Positions 41,010 to 53,444 are shown, counted from the first letter of the stretch. The stretch: 64,000 nucleotides of DNA from Schizochytrium sp. TIO01 (GCA_004764695.1 SMSO01000031.1:5637261-5701260), one strand, 5' to 3'. A program made the numbers and translations. Notes: a model not told the origin generated them from the letters alone.

Positions 41010-44000
41010 CTATTCCTCTAGGTTTGATTGGCTCTCCTCATCATCTGCGTTCATAACTTGGTCTTCTGGAACCATGCCAGGTATTTTGGTTTGTAGAAGG
41101 TCTCCATGCGACGTTGAAGAGCCAAGCTGTGACACCTCCCCAATTTCTGGCATCCTGTTGGTTGTCACCAATGCGGAGGAAGATTGAGATAACTTTGTGC
41201 GAGGCTTTAATCGCATACTTGCAGTACTACTCCGTATGACTGCAGAGTTTGCAAAGGCTACATTCGAGGCTGAGCGCTTGAGAACATCTGAGCAATACTT
41301 GTTGTCGGTCTTTGTCGGTTGTTGCCGACTAGAAGTTCGTGCAATCAGTTTATCCTCAATGTCAACAGATGGCATCGGAAGAACAGCTTCTGTTCGTGAA
41401 ATTCCAGGAGAGCTCTTGTCACTGCCACGTTGATAAAATGTATAATTTGACAGCACAAGATCGCGTTGAACCATAGCTGCTGGGCAAAGTCGAGCCAGTG
41501 CATCATACAACGGAAACGCGATATTATTGATAAATCCAAGTTGCATCTGAGGGTCAAAACTTGCCATAAAACTTGTGACTGGTACCCCTACATGTTTTTC
41601 AAGCTCGGTTTGACTCATGAATTCCTCAGTAATACGTGTTACCCATAGCTTATAAGTTGGGAGGTCACGAGCACAATTAGAAACGTCAGCGCACTTAATC
41701 AGAACTTCCATCATAACCGCTCCTGCTTCATCCGACGTGAGCCTCGCTTTAAATGAGGAAGATGCAGTCAAACTAGATGCACAACTTGCGGTACCATCAT
41801 CGTCTTTCATTGTAGCAAGAGAATCCATATATGTGTTCAATTGTTCCACAAATACGCCATGATTTTCCACACTAGTGGCAAGGACTAATCTTGTGATCAT
41901 AGGCTGCACTCTAAGACGAACTTCCGTCAGTTCACCCTGAAGTAAGGCTTCTATAAGTGGTCTGGCTGTTGCTGCATGGAAGTTCTCCAAAATAGGATCA
42001 CTGAATTGTTTGCAGATTTCATTGTTCGTAGCCTTGAGAAAGCCAGCATTGACACCAGGATGACCAACATCGTGTACAGCTGCTGCAATGAGCATTACAA
42101 GACGATCCACCTTGCTGAAGTCTCCACGGGGGGCCATTTCTATCCATATTCATCTTTTCAACAGGAGGAGCAACAGAAGAACTAGAAATATCACTTGTTA
42201 CGTCCACTTCACCTGCTGTTTTACCCATTGATACATAGTTTGATGCATCAGCTCTCTTCATTGACATTGTCATGGCGTTGTTTGGGTTATACAAGACTAA
42301 TTTCTGATGAAGGTGTTGCAATAAAAACACATGACATGCTTGTACTACGTCTGCAGCATGCATGCTATTGTGATAAGGATTAGTTGGATAGAGACGCTCG
42401 ATCTCTTTAGCAAATCGATCAACCATATTAATGTCAAATTCAAACAACTCATAAAACCCGTGCTTTAGAAACAGCAGACGGAGCATGAGATGTAACGGTG
42501 TACCACAAGCCACGCGCTCAAAGGCGAAGATATCAAAACTCCACGAATCAAGCTGAAGGGCTAATGAAGACATTGCATCTCGCTCATGAAAATTCATGCG
42601 CCTAGACCAAGCATCAACTGCCACTGGATGCGCATACATATATAATGCATGCACAGCTTTTAGAGATCCAGTCTGGTACCCATCATTGCTGAAACCTGAG
42701 CTAGAGTACATTGAACTAATGGAAGATCGAACCATGGCAACCCCGTTCCAGTTTCGATTCTTTCCGTCCGATTTACCGGAGTCATGTGCTTTAGATTGTG
42801 AGATTTCGTTTCGTGAACTGCTTGGCTTTGATGTCCAGCGCATTCCTCTCATACGGAAGCCACCCCCTCCCTCAGTAGCAGCAGTAGCAGCTGCTGTAGC
42901 AGCGGTGGAAGCAGCTTCAACAGCTTTTGAAGGTTCAGGGCTGCGCGAGAATCGACGCATAAAAGAGTACAAATTCTCCTTTGTATCGTCAATAGCTTCT
43001 TGTCCCTCTAGAGTATCATCTTCCCAATCTTCGTCAGACGATTTCGATAATCTACGATTCATCGATGGTAGGCGTGCAAGAATTCGCTGCGACGCCCGAA
43101 ACGGTACATGATCTAATGGGGCAGATGCTACCGTGGCCCCAGGTCCCATGCATCTCCAAAACGGGATGCAACAACTTATATGTTTGTCCTGATAATGCTT
43201 CACGAGCTTATCTCCGGACTTGGACTTCATTTTTGCTGCGTCTTGAGAAGAGCTAGCACTTCCAGGTCTGCGCCACTTGTTCAACATCCTTTGTTCATTG
43301 GATGCATTCTTAGATTCCAGATTCCCATCCATTGTAGCACGGATGCTAGGTGCCCGAAGAATGCTTGCACGACGCGTTGATTGACGAATAGAGCGTAATG
43401 TTTCGACGAACTGCGAAGTGGTATCTTCAGCAACAGCTGCAAGAGGGGTCGGAGTGCTTGTCAGATGTCCAGAGCTTCGTCGATTTGAATGAATAAAGCT
43501 TTGAGTCAAATCACCAATCCGAAGCGAAGGTCGTCTCATACTAGCCCAAATCATGGATCGCGACTCATTTGGAGGGGGTTCTTGTTTGAGGCTAATTCTT
43601 GGTGACGACATTTTTTTCCTTGTGTTTCCATCGGAAGAAGTGGCTTCAGCCTGCTCACCGGCTGGTGAATTTGGTTCTACCCTCAAAGCTGGTAAACGCA
43701 TCTCCAAGGTTAATTTTAGGCCGTCGAAGTAGGTATCATGTGCTTGTTGAAGCTGTTTTGCTCCAAGGTGGTGGAACAATAGCATGGCATTGATCTGAAG
43801 CGATAAGGGACTTGTTCGTTCAAGCTTCTCAGGTCCTGTGGAAATGCACTCACTCCAGGACTCTAACACTCCAATTGCTGACTGATGAAATCGAGTGCGG
43901 TGGGCTAACAAAATCTCGCGATATGTCTTGTCTCGCATGATAATGTCACAAAATCGGTAGCATCTATCATTTCCTCGCGAGGCCTCGTATGTGACTCCCG

Positions 44001-44070
44001 CAGAGGATACCACCTTCATATATGGACAATATTCCTCGTGCTGTAATGCAAATGAAGCATTGTTGGGAAT
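41010..44070 (-). CDS. Class I cyclic-nucleotide phosphodiesterase, C-terminal part of a cyclase fusion
   Basis: Two overlapping minus-strand frames (44070-42019 and 42137-41010) together give a complete PDEase_I domain, which hydrolyses cAMP or cGMP to the 5'-monophosphate. The first frame has YHNSMHAADVV. The second has the metal site HDVGHPGVN, then ENFHA, CADVSNCARDL and QLGFINNIAFP, the last carrying the Gln that clamps the purine in PDEs. They must be joined between about 42110 and 42160. There a C6 run in GGCCCCCCG would need one base less, or a 73-nt intron, to continue. The first frame also begins with the end of the cyclase ATPase-like region (YRFCDIIMRDKTYREILLAHRTRFHQ) and a long Ser-rich linker. 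No separate start or promoter space exists, so this is probably one polypeptide with the cyclase upstream. The ATG at 44019 is likely internal. The C-terminus is Ser/Thr-rich. Confidence 0.85.
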
Positions 44071-47000
44071 CTACCTCGGGCCTTGGAACCTCAATAATAA
44101 TACCCATTTGTTGAAGACGCTGCAGGCGAGCTTCTAATTTAAACAGTGCATTGTCTTCTATTTCGACTACAGGTGGATCGTTCGGAGACCCAAATCGGAT
44201 TTCAGGAGGTATTTTGATATCTCGTTCCGCATCTTTAAAAGGAAACACTGCAGCAAGCATGCCTAAATCAAAATAGAGCCCGAAAGCCCCTAACCCTCGT
44301 GCGAGGACGCATGCGCAGCGTAGCACAAATTTCTCTGCAACTTGAAGGTGGTCCAGTACCTGTGCCTCCCAGCGGGTGTTGCAAGCCTTTCCACAAGCTG
44401 TCAACACCTGCAAACGAACGGTATATGACATACTGATGAGACGTGCACGCAATTCAGGCATTATTGAGTTTTGTGATGCGCGCCTTGTTAGATTGATGTT
44501 ATTATTCTTGTCAACCCCTTGAGAAATTGAAGTCTTGGTCTGTACAGGAAGGCCATCCACTACTTTCAATCCTCGCAAGGCATCAATGCACACCATCATG
44601 CGCTGATAATTCCCCCCTGTAATACGATGAAGTGTTCGCACAAGCGGTGCAGACGCCCGAGACACCATGTATCTATTCGAAATGAGTGTATGCGCCTGTA
44701 AGAGATCCAGCGGTTGATCTTCGAGAACTATTGTACGCATGGCCTGCATGAAGCTGACATAGTCATCATTAAGACCAGAAAAGGAGGGGCGACGGGCCAA
44801 AGGGTGCTTGGGAGTCAGTGAAACCACGAAGAAGACACCAGGAAATAGTTTCTTGCCCCTGTTCTCTCGAAGAGAAGCCGCAACTCCGTTTGTGAAAAGG
44901 GATACTGTTGCCTCTGAAAGTGTTGGAGCAGGGTTATGGCTTGCAGCAGCAGCAGCGGCAGCGGCAGCAGCTGATGGTGCCAGTGCATCAAGCTGCACAG
45001 AAAACTCACTTGTAAGATAGCGAATAATCTTCCAGTCCAAGTCTGTGAGAAAGTGTGCGTCTTCTAATGTAAGAATGAGAGGCAATTTGGCATTGGTGAT
45101 GGCTTGGATCATATTCCGAGCCTCTCTCACCACTGAGTTTATTTCGATTGGCTTAAGACTGAAATACTGGGAAGCCACATCAATATCACGAACAGCTTTC
45201 GGCCAAACTTTGAAACATGGATGGTTTAGAAATTTGGTGTCGACCTCAACGTTGTGCTTTCGCGCAAACGCAAGAATGCCACGCAGCATACGATCTGCGA
45301 CAGGTGCTCCAAACATAAGGGAATCTGACAAAAATGCTTTGGTTCGCAACAAGAGACATGAAGGAGCTGCTGCTTGGGTAGAAGAAGAGGCTGTTGAAGA
45401 AGCATGCGGAAGCCATTTTGACCGCTTGTCTGAAATGTAACCGTGCTTTACCGACTTGGCATTAAGTTTACCCAAGTCTCCATGCAGCTGCTGGACAGAC
45501 ACAATATCATTTTGTAATACATAATGTGGCTCCATGTGCAGTTCTTCCCAAATATGCATGCTAAGCTGATGCATCGTGTCCTCTGCGGCGACAGAGTCTC
45601 GACTAAAAATTGCTACTGTACTTGGATGCCGCCCACGTGAGCAAAAGAAGTTGTCAATTGCAAGCATGGCATCAATATGCCTGTGTCTCCATGTCTCATT
45701 CATCGCCGGTGCTGAGTGACGACGTGTAAAGTTGGCAGAGATCTTCATAACAAGGTTTTTCTCGCTTTCTAGAGCAGCCCATCCAGGTTGATAGCATTGA
45801 ACAGCCTCGTTTTTACCTTTCAACTCAATACCTCCAAGAGAATGAAAAATGAAATCCTGCGCGGACTCTTCACAAGCAACACGCGTTGTTTCATCGCAAA
45901 CGATCCGGCCAATGAAACCATCGCTCATCTTCAGTTTTTCCCCACTTTTATTTGCTGCCTGCATAAAACGAGCACTGACATTTACAGAGTCACCAAGCAA
46001 GGTATATTCCTTACGCGACCCACTACCCACGGGGCCACATAAGGCTGTACCTGTCGTCACACCAATATATCGCTTAGTGGAGGAATCAATATCGCGGAGA
46101 GTTTTGACTGTTCGCAAAGCGAATGCTATTCCACGAGCAGGGTCATTCTCATGGGATAATGGAGGAAGACCAAGAGCAAGTAAAACCGTGGTTCCTTTGT
46201 CGTCCACGAGAAACTTGTTAACGCTCGCTTCCACACGATAAGCCTCGCGCTGGACGCTTCGGAAGACAGCCTGAACACGTTGTAGCTGATTTTGAGATAT
46301 TGACACCAAATCATGTGGGTTGAAGCCAAGATTTAAGAAAATAGTTGTAACCTCGCGGACTTCTGCCATATATGCAAGGTTTGAATAGAGGAATGGTGTA
46401 ATTGCGGCAGGCACATACCGTTGAAGCTGACGAATTTCATGGTTGCTAGTAAGCACAGACCGCTTAATAGAAATATTACGCACGCGTTTCTTGCAAGCAC
46501 TAATAACCGCAGAACCACTTGGAAGGTGTTTTGCATCAAAACGATCTTGGATCAGCGCCCATACCTCAGGAGAAACAATAGTTTGGCCAGGTTCGCTCTG
46601 ATTTTCACCAGCAAATGCTTGCAAAAGTGCTTCACCACATGGCACAATTTCAATACGATTCTGCTCACCACCTACATGAAGAATAGAGGCCTTTCCTACA
46701 CCGATACCTATTTTAATGGAGAATTGCACTCCAGCGGCTAACTCAGCACCATGGAGTTCTTCTTGTAGCTGTAGACCAGCTTGTGTTGCTTTGGACGCCA
46801 TGGTGGCAAGGTCAAGATTATTTTTGTCATCGTACTCAGGCTGCCAAAACACAAGCATTGCATCACCTGCAAACTTCATAATATCACCACCTCCTTTACC
46901 AAGTAACTTATTGATTCGTTCAAAATATCGATTGAGAAAGAAACCAAGTTTCTCAGATCCTGCACTACCCTCTGCGCTGAGTCGTTCTGTTAATTTGGTA

Positions 47001-47527
47001 AAGCCACTTACGTCCAGAAAAATAGCAACAGTCTCAAGCTCTTGATTATAAGGAGTGAGGTCCCATACCTCTTCTACCTCACGCAACATTCGTTGCACAA
47101 AATCAACCAAATGCCAAGATGCAAAGTCTTGAACAATTTTGGAACCTGAGTGTCCATCAATATTTTCTGTTGATTGTGTACTCTCCATCAGTGCAGACCT
47201 CCTTCGTGTAAGTGCCCGACTCTTTGAGGCTGGTGTAGGTGCTAATTCGAGTGGAACATCAGTTCCGCTAGATGTGCGTTGTCTTGCAGCCGGTTCTAAA
47301 TCTTCATCGCTACTGATATCATCTTCAGAAGAGGTCACGGAGGATGATCTAGTGTTTGACCTTCTCAAGGATGCGGACGCCGGTAGCTGAAGTACAGAAC
47401 CACTTGCGGTGAAGGTTTGAGTAGAGTCCGTAGCTTGGCTGGAGTATACCCGAGAGTTTGCAAGTGCAACATCCTGTACTCCTTCACCTTCACCTTCATC
47501 TGCTGCATCAACTTTGTGCTCTGACAT
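44041..47527 (-). CDS. Soluble-type adenylyl cyclase with two cyclase domains and an ATPase-like region
   Basis: N-terminal part of the cyclase-phosphodiesterase locus; its frame runs to 43967 but should leave it before then. After an acidic/Ser-rich leader come two class III cyclase homology domains, as in mammalian soluble adenylyl cyclase. C1 (about residues 165-350) keeps both metal Asp residues, in FLDVSGFTKL and KFAGDAMLVFW. C2 (about 390-590) has YIGVTTGTALCGPVGS and EYTLLGDSVNVSARF, the pattern of the partner half that binds the nucleotide. A region like the sAC NTPase follows: it keeps a Walker-B-like strand (LILTLEDAHFLTDLDW), but the expected P-loop is absent where CSRGRHPSTVAIFSRDS stands. 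No membrane segments are present, so it is cytosolic. It presumably makes cAMP from ATP; bicarbonate or Ca2+ control, known for sAC, cannot be judged. Start ATG 47527. It is divergent from the EPC gene. Confidence 0.9.
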
Positions 47528-50033
47528 GGCCTAGAATCGTGTAGAAGTTTTTGGCAAAGTTGAGCCAGCACTCCAAGGGGAGTGCTGAGAATTAGGCACG
47601 GATCACCTTGGCTGAGATCCTTGCGCTCCAGAAAGTTGACTCTCGAGCAAAGATGATCGCAGTCCACTACCTGCACGTTTGTAAAAGACGAGCCAGCAGT
47701 ACTCCTCCCCGTATGCGAGCTTCTTTGATGATTTGTATGTTCAAATGATGTGCCTTTTATTAGCAACTATGATGAGAAATTATTTTGTTGCACTGTTTTT
47801 GCGTGAAGCTTCTCAATCGCCGAAGCAGCATGCAATCAATGATCAACGCTTCGGTTACCTGATTACTACAACAACGCCTTATGAACCCGAGATCCTCTGA
47901 CGTCGAGCTCGCGTGGCAGATACAAGGCCTGCTTTTTTCTGCAATGATTCGTCTCAGCACCTAAGTGACGTTATTTCCATGAGGTTTAGTCTCTGACTCG
48001 AATACCTAATGCTCGTGTGTGCACTTATGCACGTATGGAATGTGAACAAACACGTTTGACCGGCCGGTCTTTTTTGAGGAATGCTGTGAATCTATCACAT
48101 CTCTTTCAATCACTTTAGAATATTGTTTCACTATTTATCACTATTTAATATAACTTTCTTCCTTTTCCTCTTCTCCTTCGTCTGAACCTCCTCCTCCGCC
48201 TCCTCCTCATTCTTCGTCATCTTCTTTCACATAGACTCATGTTCTTAAGTCGTGTAAAACTGACTCGAAACAAACTAAAGTTTTAAACTAACAAAAGAGA
48301 AAACAAAACCTTTAGCTCCTGGAAAAATATGTGATGAAAGATTTGAGAAGGTCAAAGTCAATTCATAGTTCGACCTGCAGATTGCTGGGAGAAAGCCGCC
48401 TTTCTTCTCCTACGGTGGTCCTTCCTTCTGCATTCGGTGCTCACTTAGACAAGACTGTATTGGCAAGGTTTTCAATTTGTGTTCAACCGCTCTAAAGGTG
48501 TAGAGAGGTGTCATGTAGCCTGTACTTCTATGACTAATAGTACCGGTTGCCGATAGCACGCACGCATCTCGAACTTAGCTTTTGCGCAACCGTTCAGCTT
48601 CCTTGCGAATTCTTCCCTACTTTGTCATAGTGCACCTGTCACACAACAAGTAGGTATGTATTATCAAATTATAGTACAAAGAAGTAGTAGCGGTACCAGT
48701 CTCGCTACCTGGCTTTTAGATGCCGATATAAGTCACAAGCGAGACCGCACCTAACGATTTCTACAATTCAGTCTCCTTCTGATATAATGTGCCACACTTG
48801 AGAAGAAGGAGAACAGACAAATCACATGAATTGGCCCAAGACAATTCAAGCACATATTCTGCTTTTTTGGTTCCCGCTGTCTGTTTTTCCTGCGCATGCA
48901 GTGCTCTGAATGGCTTTCTAAAGAGCCTCCTTCCGCACAATCTTTACATACTCCCAAATATCATTCAGAGCCACTACCCATCCTAGAATTTATATTGTCA
49001 GTTCAACGGCTCGGTGTGTACCTATGAAAAACCTTTAATTGGTATTTCGTGTTGAAAGTTCCCCGATTGGAAAAGCTTTCAGCCGATTGACTATGTCTTC
49101 TCGGAGAGCTCCAACTAATTGGTTGATGCCATGCAGTTCAATCCAGACTGACAACTAAGGACAGACAGCATCATCTGAACTACGCCAACCAAGAACCCTC
49201 CAATAGGCGTCTCACGACTTTACAAATTGACCCAGCTGTCACAATGACTGTTAAAATTGAAAAAAAACAAAAAAACTTTTAATTTAGAAAAAAAAATAAC
49301 AAATGAAAAATGAAAAATGAAACTAAAATTTATAAATCAATCAAAGGTATGTGTATCGCGATCGAGTGGCGAGCCATATTCGCTACACCGTGTCTACTCT
49401 TTCCAGGTCGTGCGGGGACTTCATAAACTCAGAGCTCGCTGATGTATGAACATCACGAAACCGAACAAAACCAAACGAAACTATATGCGCGAAAACTTCC
49501 TCTCACCACAAGATGTTAGATGGTCAAAAGCGAACGCACATTACTAATGTTTACTCTATGTACATAGTACCTTAACAGCGAGAAAACTTGCGTTACATGC
49601 AATTGATTGCTCCAGCGCAAGTCCTCTGCAGGCCGGTGTATAAAGAAGACAAACGCACAGCTGGAAGTACCAGGTAGACAAACAGGCTGTAGGCCAGCTT
49701 CATGAGAGTTGCAGGCGCCAAAAGTGCCCGCAGAAAGTAATTGCTTTCTTCAAAGTCTTTGGCGGCGTCGATTACAATAGGCCATTACTTCGTCGTTAGC
49801 CCGTTTGAAAGAGGCCTATCGACATTTTTTTTCACGTTGATTTAATCCAACGCTTTTTGGCGAAGCGGGCGTATCCAAATTCGCGTGAAATAATCCAACG
49901 AATACAGAGTTCGTTCGATATTTTCCAACGAAATACCACCTCGCCGCCGCCGGTGCCGCCACGACAAACGCGAGTCGCCGCCGCGCCGCGCCTTCAGACG
50001 CGGAGTCGAGCGCGCGATCTGTAGCCGTCGAGA
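47528..50033. other. Spacer between divergent genes
   Basis: 2.5 kb between the cyclase and EPC starts. A pyrimidine-rich stretch (CCTCCTCCTCCG type) lies near 48160-48230 and an A-rich stretch near 49260-49320. The last 150 bases before 50034 are GC-rich, presumably the EPC 5' leader. No gene is seen. Confidence 0.65.
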
Positions 50034-52943
50034 ATGTCTCAGCGGCGGCCCACGGTGCGGCCACGGCCGCTGGACCCCTTCAAGCAGCTCCAGGTCATCC
50101 GCGACGGGTCCCAATTCGACGCCATTAACGAGGACGACGATGCTACCAACGCCAACTCCAACTCCAGCAACACCGCCAGCGCCGCCTCTGGCGCTGCCGA
50201 CGCAGGGATAAAGGCGGAGAAGGACGGATCTTCTGCAGGCAGCCGTAAGGAAACGCCTGCTCAGGGCGAGGCACCAGCAGAAAAATCGGCGTCGTCGTCG
50301 TCGTCGTCGCCGCCTTCTGGGAAAGGTGCGGAAAAGGGAAACGATAAAAATGATAAAGATAATAAAGAAGGTGCCGTAAATGACGACAGCAAGAAGAACG
50401 AAACTCCGGCGCAGCACACACTGTTAGGTACTTTGGTAAGTCACGATATGCTTTGTAAAGATTTGGCAAAAGCTTAGCGAGGGCTTGGGGAGATCTGGGA
50501 AAGATTTGGTGTGAATTTCGCTCATTGTACGCTGGAACCACCAAATAAGCGTATCTTGGGACTAGTTAGAATTGGTTGTACTCTCTGAACCTACGCCTTG
50601 GTGATGTCGATCTTTGCAAGCGGTTTCACTGTTCATCTGGGAAGTGATTTTCATTCCTGATTTGGATTATTGTCAAATGGGAATGTGTGCTGAAGTTCAA
50701 AGTTTGCTCATGTAAAGAAAGAAATTATGAAAACCTGTGCGAAAGATGGGGAAATGGAGTGAAATGTATGTAAATTGATTGCTGACAAATTAAACAAAAA
50801 TCTTCAATGATGCGATTGGGAAATACGTCATGGGTTGCCCCAATCCAACATTCATTTATTGAACTGTCGCGGTTGAAATCTGGATACACAGACGGAGCAG
50901 TTAGCTGAGAAAGGGCAAAGTAAGTCCCACCAGACCAAGTTCAACTTGCCCGTGCCAGAGAGCCAGCGGGTATCTACCTTTGATCAAACAGTGCCTAGCA
51001 CATTCAAGCCAAACAACGCCTACGTGCGCTACCGACCCAAGCACATTGATGACCACAACTTTTCCGGCGAAACCGAATACGAGCTGTCCGTGGAAGACGA
51101 GCAATGGCTCCGCCAACATCCCAAATATAACCCCAAAGGCCCATATCCGCTCTCTGAGGAAAACTTTGAACGCATGATAGACCTCATGGAGCGGCGCACG
51201 GGGCGGGAATTTCCTATCAATCTTGATATTGCTACGCAACTTGTGAAAAAAATTATGAATCTTGACCTGCGAAGCAAGGAGAATACAGTTGTTCACGATG
51301 TGTATGCATGGTGGTTCCAGAAACGCCAAAAACTGCGTAAACCGCTCTTACGTCGATTCTGGCCGGCCACTGCGGCAGATGACTCAAGTCCCAACTTGAC
51401 CTTTCGACCTCTGGAAAAGGAGCGCTATCGTTTACGCAAGAAGCGACAAAACAACACTGATTCATACGAGAAGATGCTGCAGCTAAAATCCGATTTTGAG
51501 ATGATGCGCTGCGTTTTAGAACTCGTTCGTCGTCGAGAACATTTACGTGAAATTGAGGCCGACTTACTTGAGGACGAATTCAACCAGAAACTCGATGATA
51601 TTATCTATGGACCTGGTCTAGCTCCAGCACGGAAACCACTTGCACCAAGCGAGATTAAGGTTGGAGTTCTTGCACCCGAGGAATACGAAGCTACCTTTGA
51701 CATTTATCCTCAACCGTCTCCGATGGCTGCTGCCATGGCTGCCCGAGGCACATCTACACCAACACCTTCAGTTATGGAGCGAGCAGGCTCTGAGGTTGCT
51801 AGTATCGATACTGGTATGGGTGATGCAGATCAGTCAAAAAAGAAGAAAAAGTCAAAGAAGTCCAGCAAAAAACGTGCTTTGGAGGAAGCAGCCCTGGCAG
51901 CTGCTCCAGCCGTCCCAGGTGCACCTGCGCCTGTACCTGGTATCTCGGGAACTATCACGCCGGTGGACCCTGCGGCTCCTCCTCCAAAAAAGAAGAAAAA
52001 GAAGAAATCGTCTACAATACCCCCAGCAGCACCTGTCCCTGGAGGACCTGTGCCCGCTGCTGTCGTGCCTAGTGCACCTGTGTTTATTCCAGGGGCACCT
52101 GCGCCAGTTACACCATTAGTACCCGAAATCGTATCAGGCGTTGGCGTGCCTGCTGTACCTGGAACCGCAAGCGCCCCCACGCCAAGTACTGCCGACCCAG
52201 CATCAATGCTGCCACCAAAGCCCAAGAAACCTACAAAGCCTCCATTGTTCTTGCGCTCGATTGAAAACTTTGCGCACTATGCCTCAGAAGACTTCGAGCT
52301 CATGCCCCCCGTTGTGCCTTCATGGCCACCTCCTAACTATACCATGCATGAGCTTCAACGGCGTCAAGCATTGCAATCGCAGGCAGAACCGAGCCTCGCG
52401 CCTACCGTGGAGAATGAGTTTCCTCGGAAGTTGTATTATCAAAATATCGCGCCGCCATTTAATAGCCAAGTGGCTGCGTTCAAGGATCGCCAAAGGTACC
52501 GATGCAGGGGTCGTATTGGTCGTGGTGGTCGTATTATTATGGATCGCATCCCTGTTGCACAAACTCAGGCTGGGCTTGGCAATACTGGTACACAAACTTT
52601 CTATCAGGCTCGCAAACAAAAAATTCGCGACGAATATGTTGGTCACTCACCTTTGGAGAGCGGCCAGGACTTTTTAGACCCGAGCAAACCGCGAAGTTCC
52701 TACGGGTTGGGCCTTGATCAAAATGCTAAACCAGTGACTTTGACTGCTCATTCACGAACTAAGTTGCAAGCTATTTATGCGCGAGAGGATAGTGAAGATG
52801 AAGAGGTAGAAATGATTGAGTATCCCTATGTAAGTGCTCCACTTCGACCTGACCCTGAGGAAGCCGCACGCCTTACGGCCATGGCCACGAAGGACCGTAT
52901 ACAAACTATTCGCGAGGCGAAATTTAGATTCTTGATTCAGTAA
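50034..52943 (+). CDS. Enhancer of polycomb-like (EPC/Epl1) protein, two exons
   Basis: Exon 1 50034-50435, GTAAGT intron, exon 2 50892-52943; phase 0 joining gives about 817 residues. EPC/Epl1 proteins are scaffolds of the NuA4/TIP60 histone acetyltransferase, tethering its catalytic subunit and contacting the nucleosome. The EPC-A opening RPRPLDPFKQLQVIRD is in exon 1, then a low-complexity insert. Exon 2 carries the main block: YVRYRPK, DEQWLRQHP, LSEENFERMIDLMERRTG, VYAWWFQKRQKLRKPLLRRFWP and RLRKKRQNNTDSYEKMLQLK. A long Ala/Pro/Val-rich linker with Lys patches (KKKKSKKSSKKR) follows, then a basic Arg/Gly segment near residue 670 (RCRGRIGRGGRIIMD) and the C-terminus. The apparent start of the second frame at 50946 is an internal TTG; coding continues upstream to the splice acceptor. 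It converges on tubulin cofactor D. Confidence 0.9.
50436..50891 (+). other. Spliceosomal intron of the EPC gene
   Basis: 456 nt with GTAAGT donor and ATACACAG acceptor. It joins TTG and ACG codons in phase 0, connecting the two halves of the EPC-A domain. Confidence 0.85.
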
Positions 52944-53444
52944 ACTATTGAGCTAGCTTTAGCTTTTGTCTTTGTCTTCATGTTAGGTGCGATTTATTCT
53001 AATGTTTGTTCCATCTCAAATCTGCTGTTTGATTTCAAAAAACATAGGAGGTTCTGAAATAAACACTTGGATCAATCCTTCTCTAAGCATAAGTAGTCAA
53101 ATTCCTTTTCTTTTCTTTTCTAAAAATATTGATGTTACTCCTTGTGCTTATTCCCTGTGCAGTGTGGTGATTTGTGTAGAATGTTTTCATTTCTTATGCA
53201 AGGATTGAATCCCCCCCCCCCCCCCCCCTTTTTTTCCTTTGCTATTTTACCAAGTATACGACAACCAAGTTACTTTTTTATGGAGGGGGCGGGGGGGAGG
53301 TAAGCAAGTAGGATATGTCAAGCGCAGAGAATTGGCATGTACGTAATTGAGTACCTTTTACGTTTTGATCTGAAAACGATAGAAACTGAACATCAAAATT
53401 TATGGGTGCAAGTAGGTAAGTGGCAGGTAACAATATGTTATGTT
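52944..53444. other. Intergenic spacer between convergent genes
   Basis: 500 bases between the stops of the EPC and tubulin cofactor D genes. It contains a C18 run followed directly by T7 at 53211-53235, and a G-rich stretch near 53285-53300. Homopolymer lengths here are likely to be unreliable. Confidence 0.75.
53211..53228. repeat. C18 homopolymer
   Basis: Eighteen C in a row, followed by seven T. Such runs are common sites of length error. Confidence 0.9.

Noticed and set aside
42019-44019. Phosphodiesterase as an independent gene starting at ATG 44019
   Set aside because: Its first residues continue the ATPase-like region of the cyclase, and coding-like sequence extends upstream of that ATG, so a fusion or split frame explains it better.
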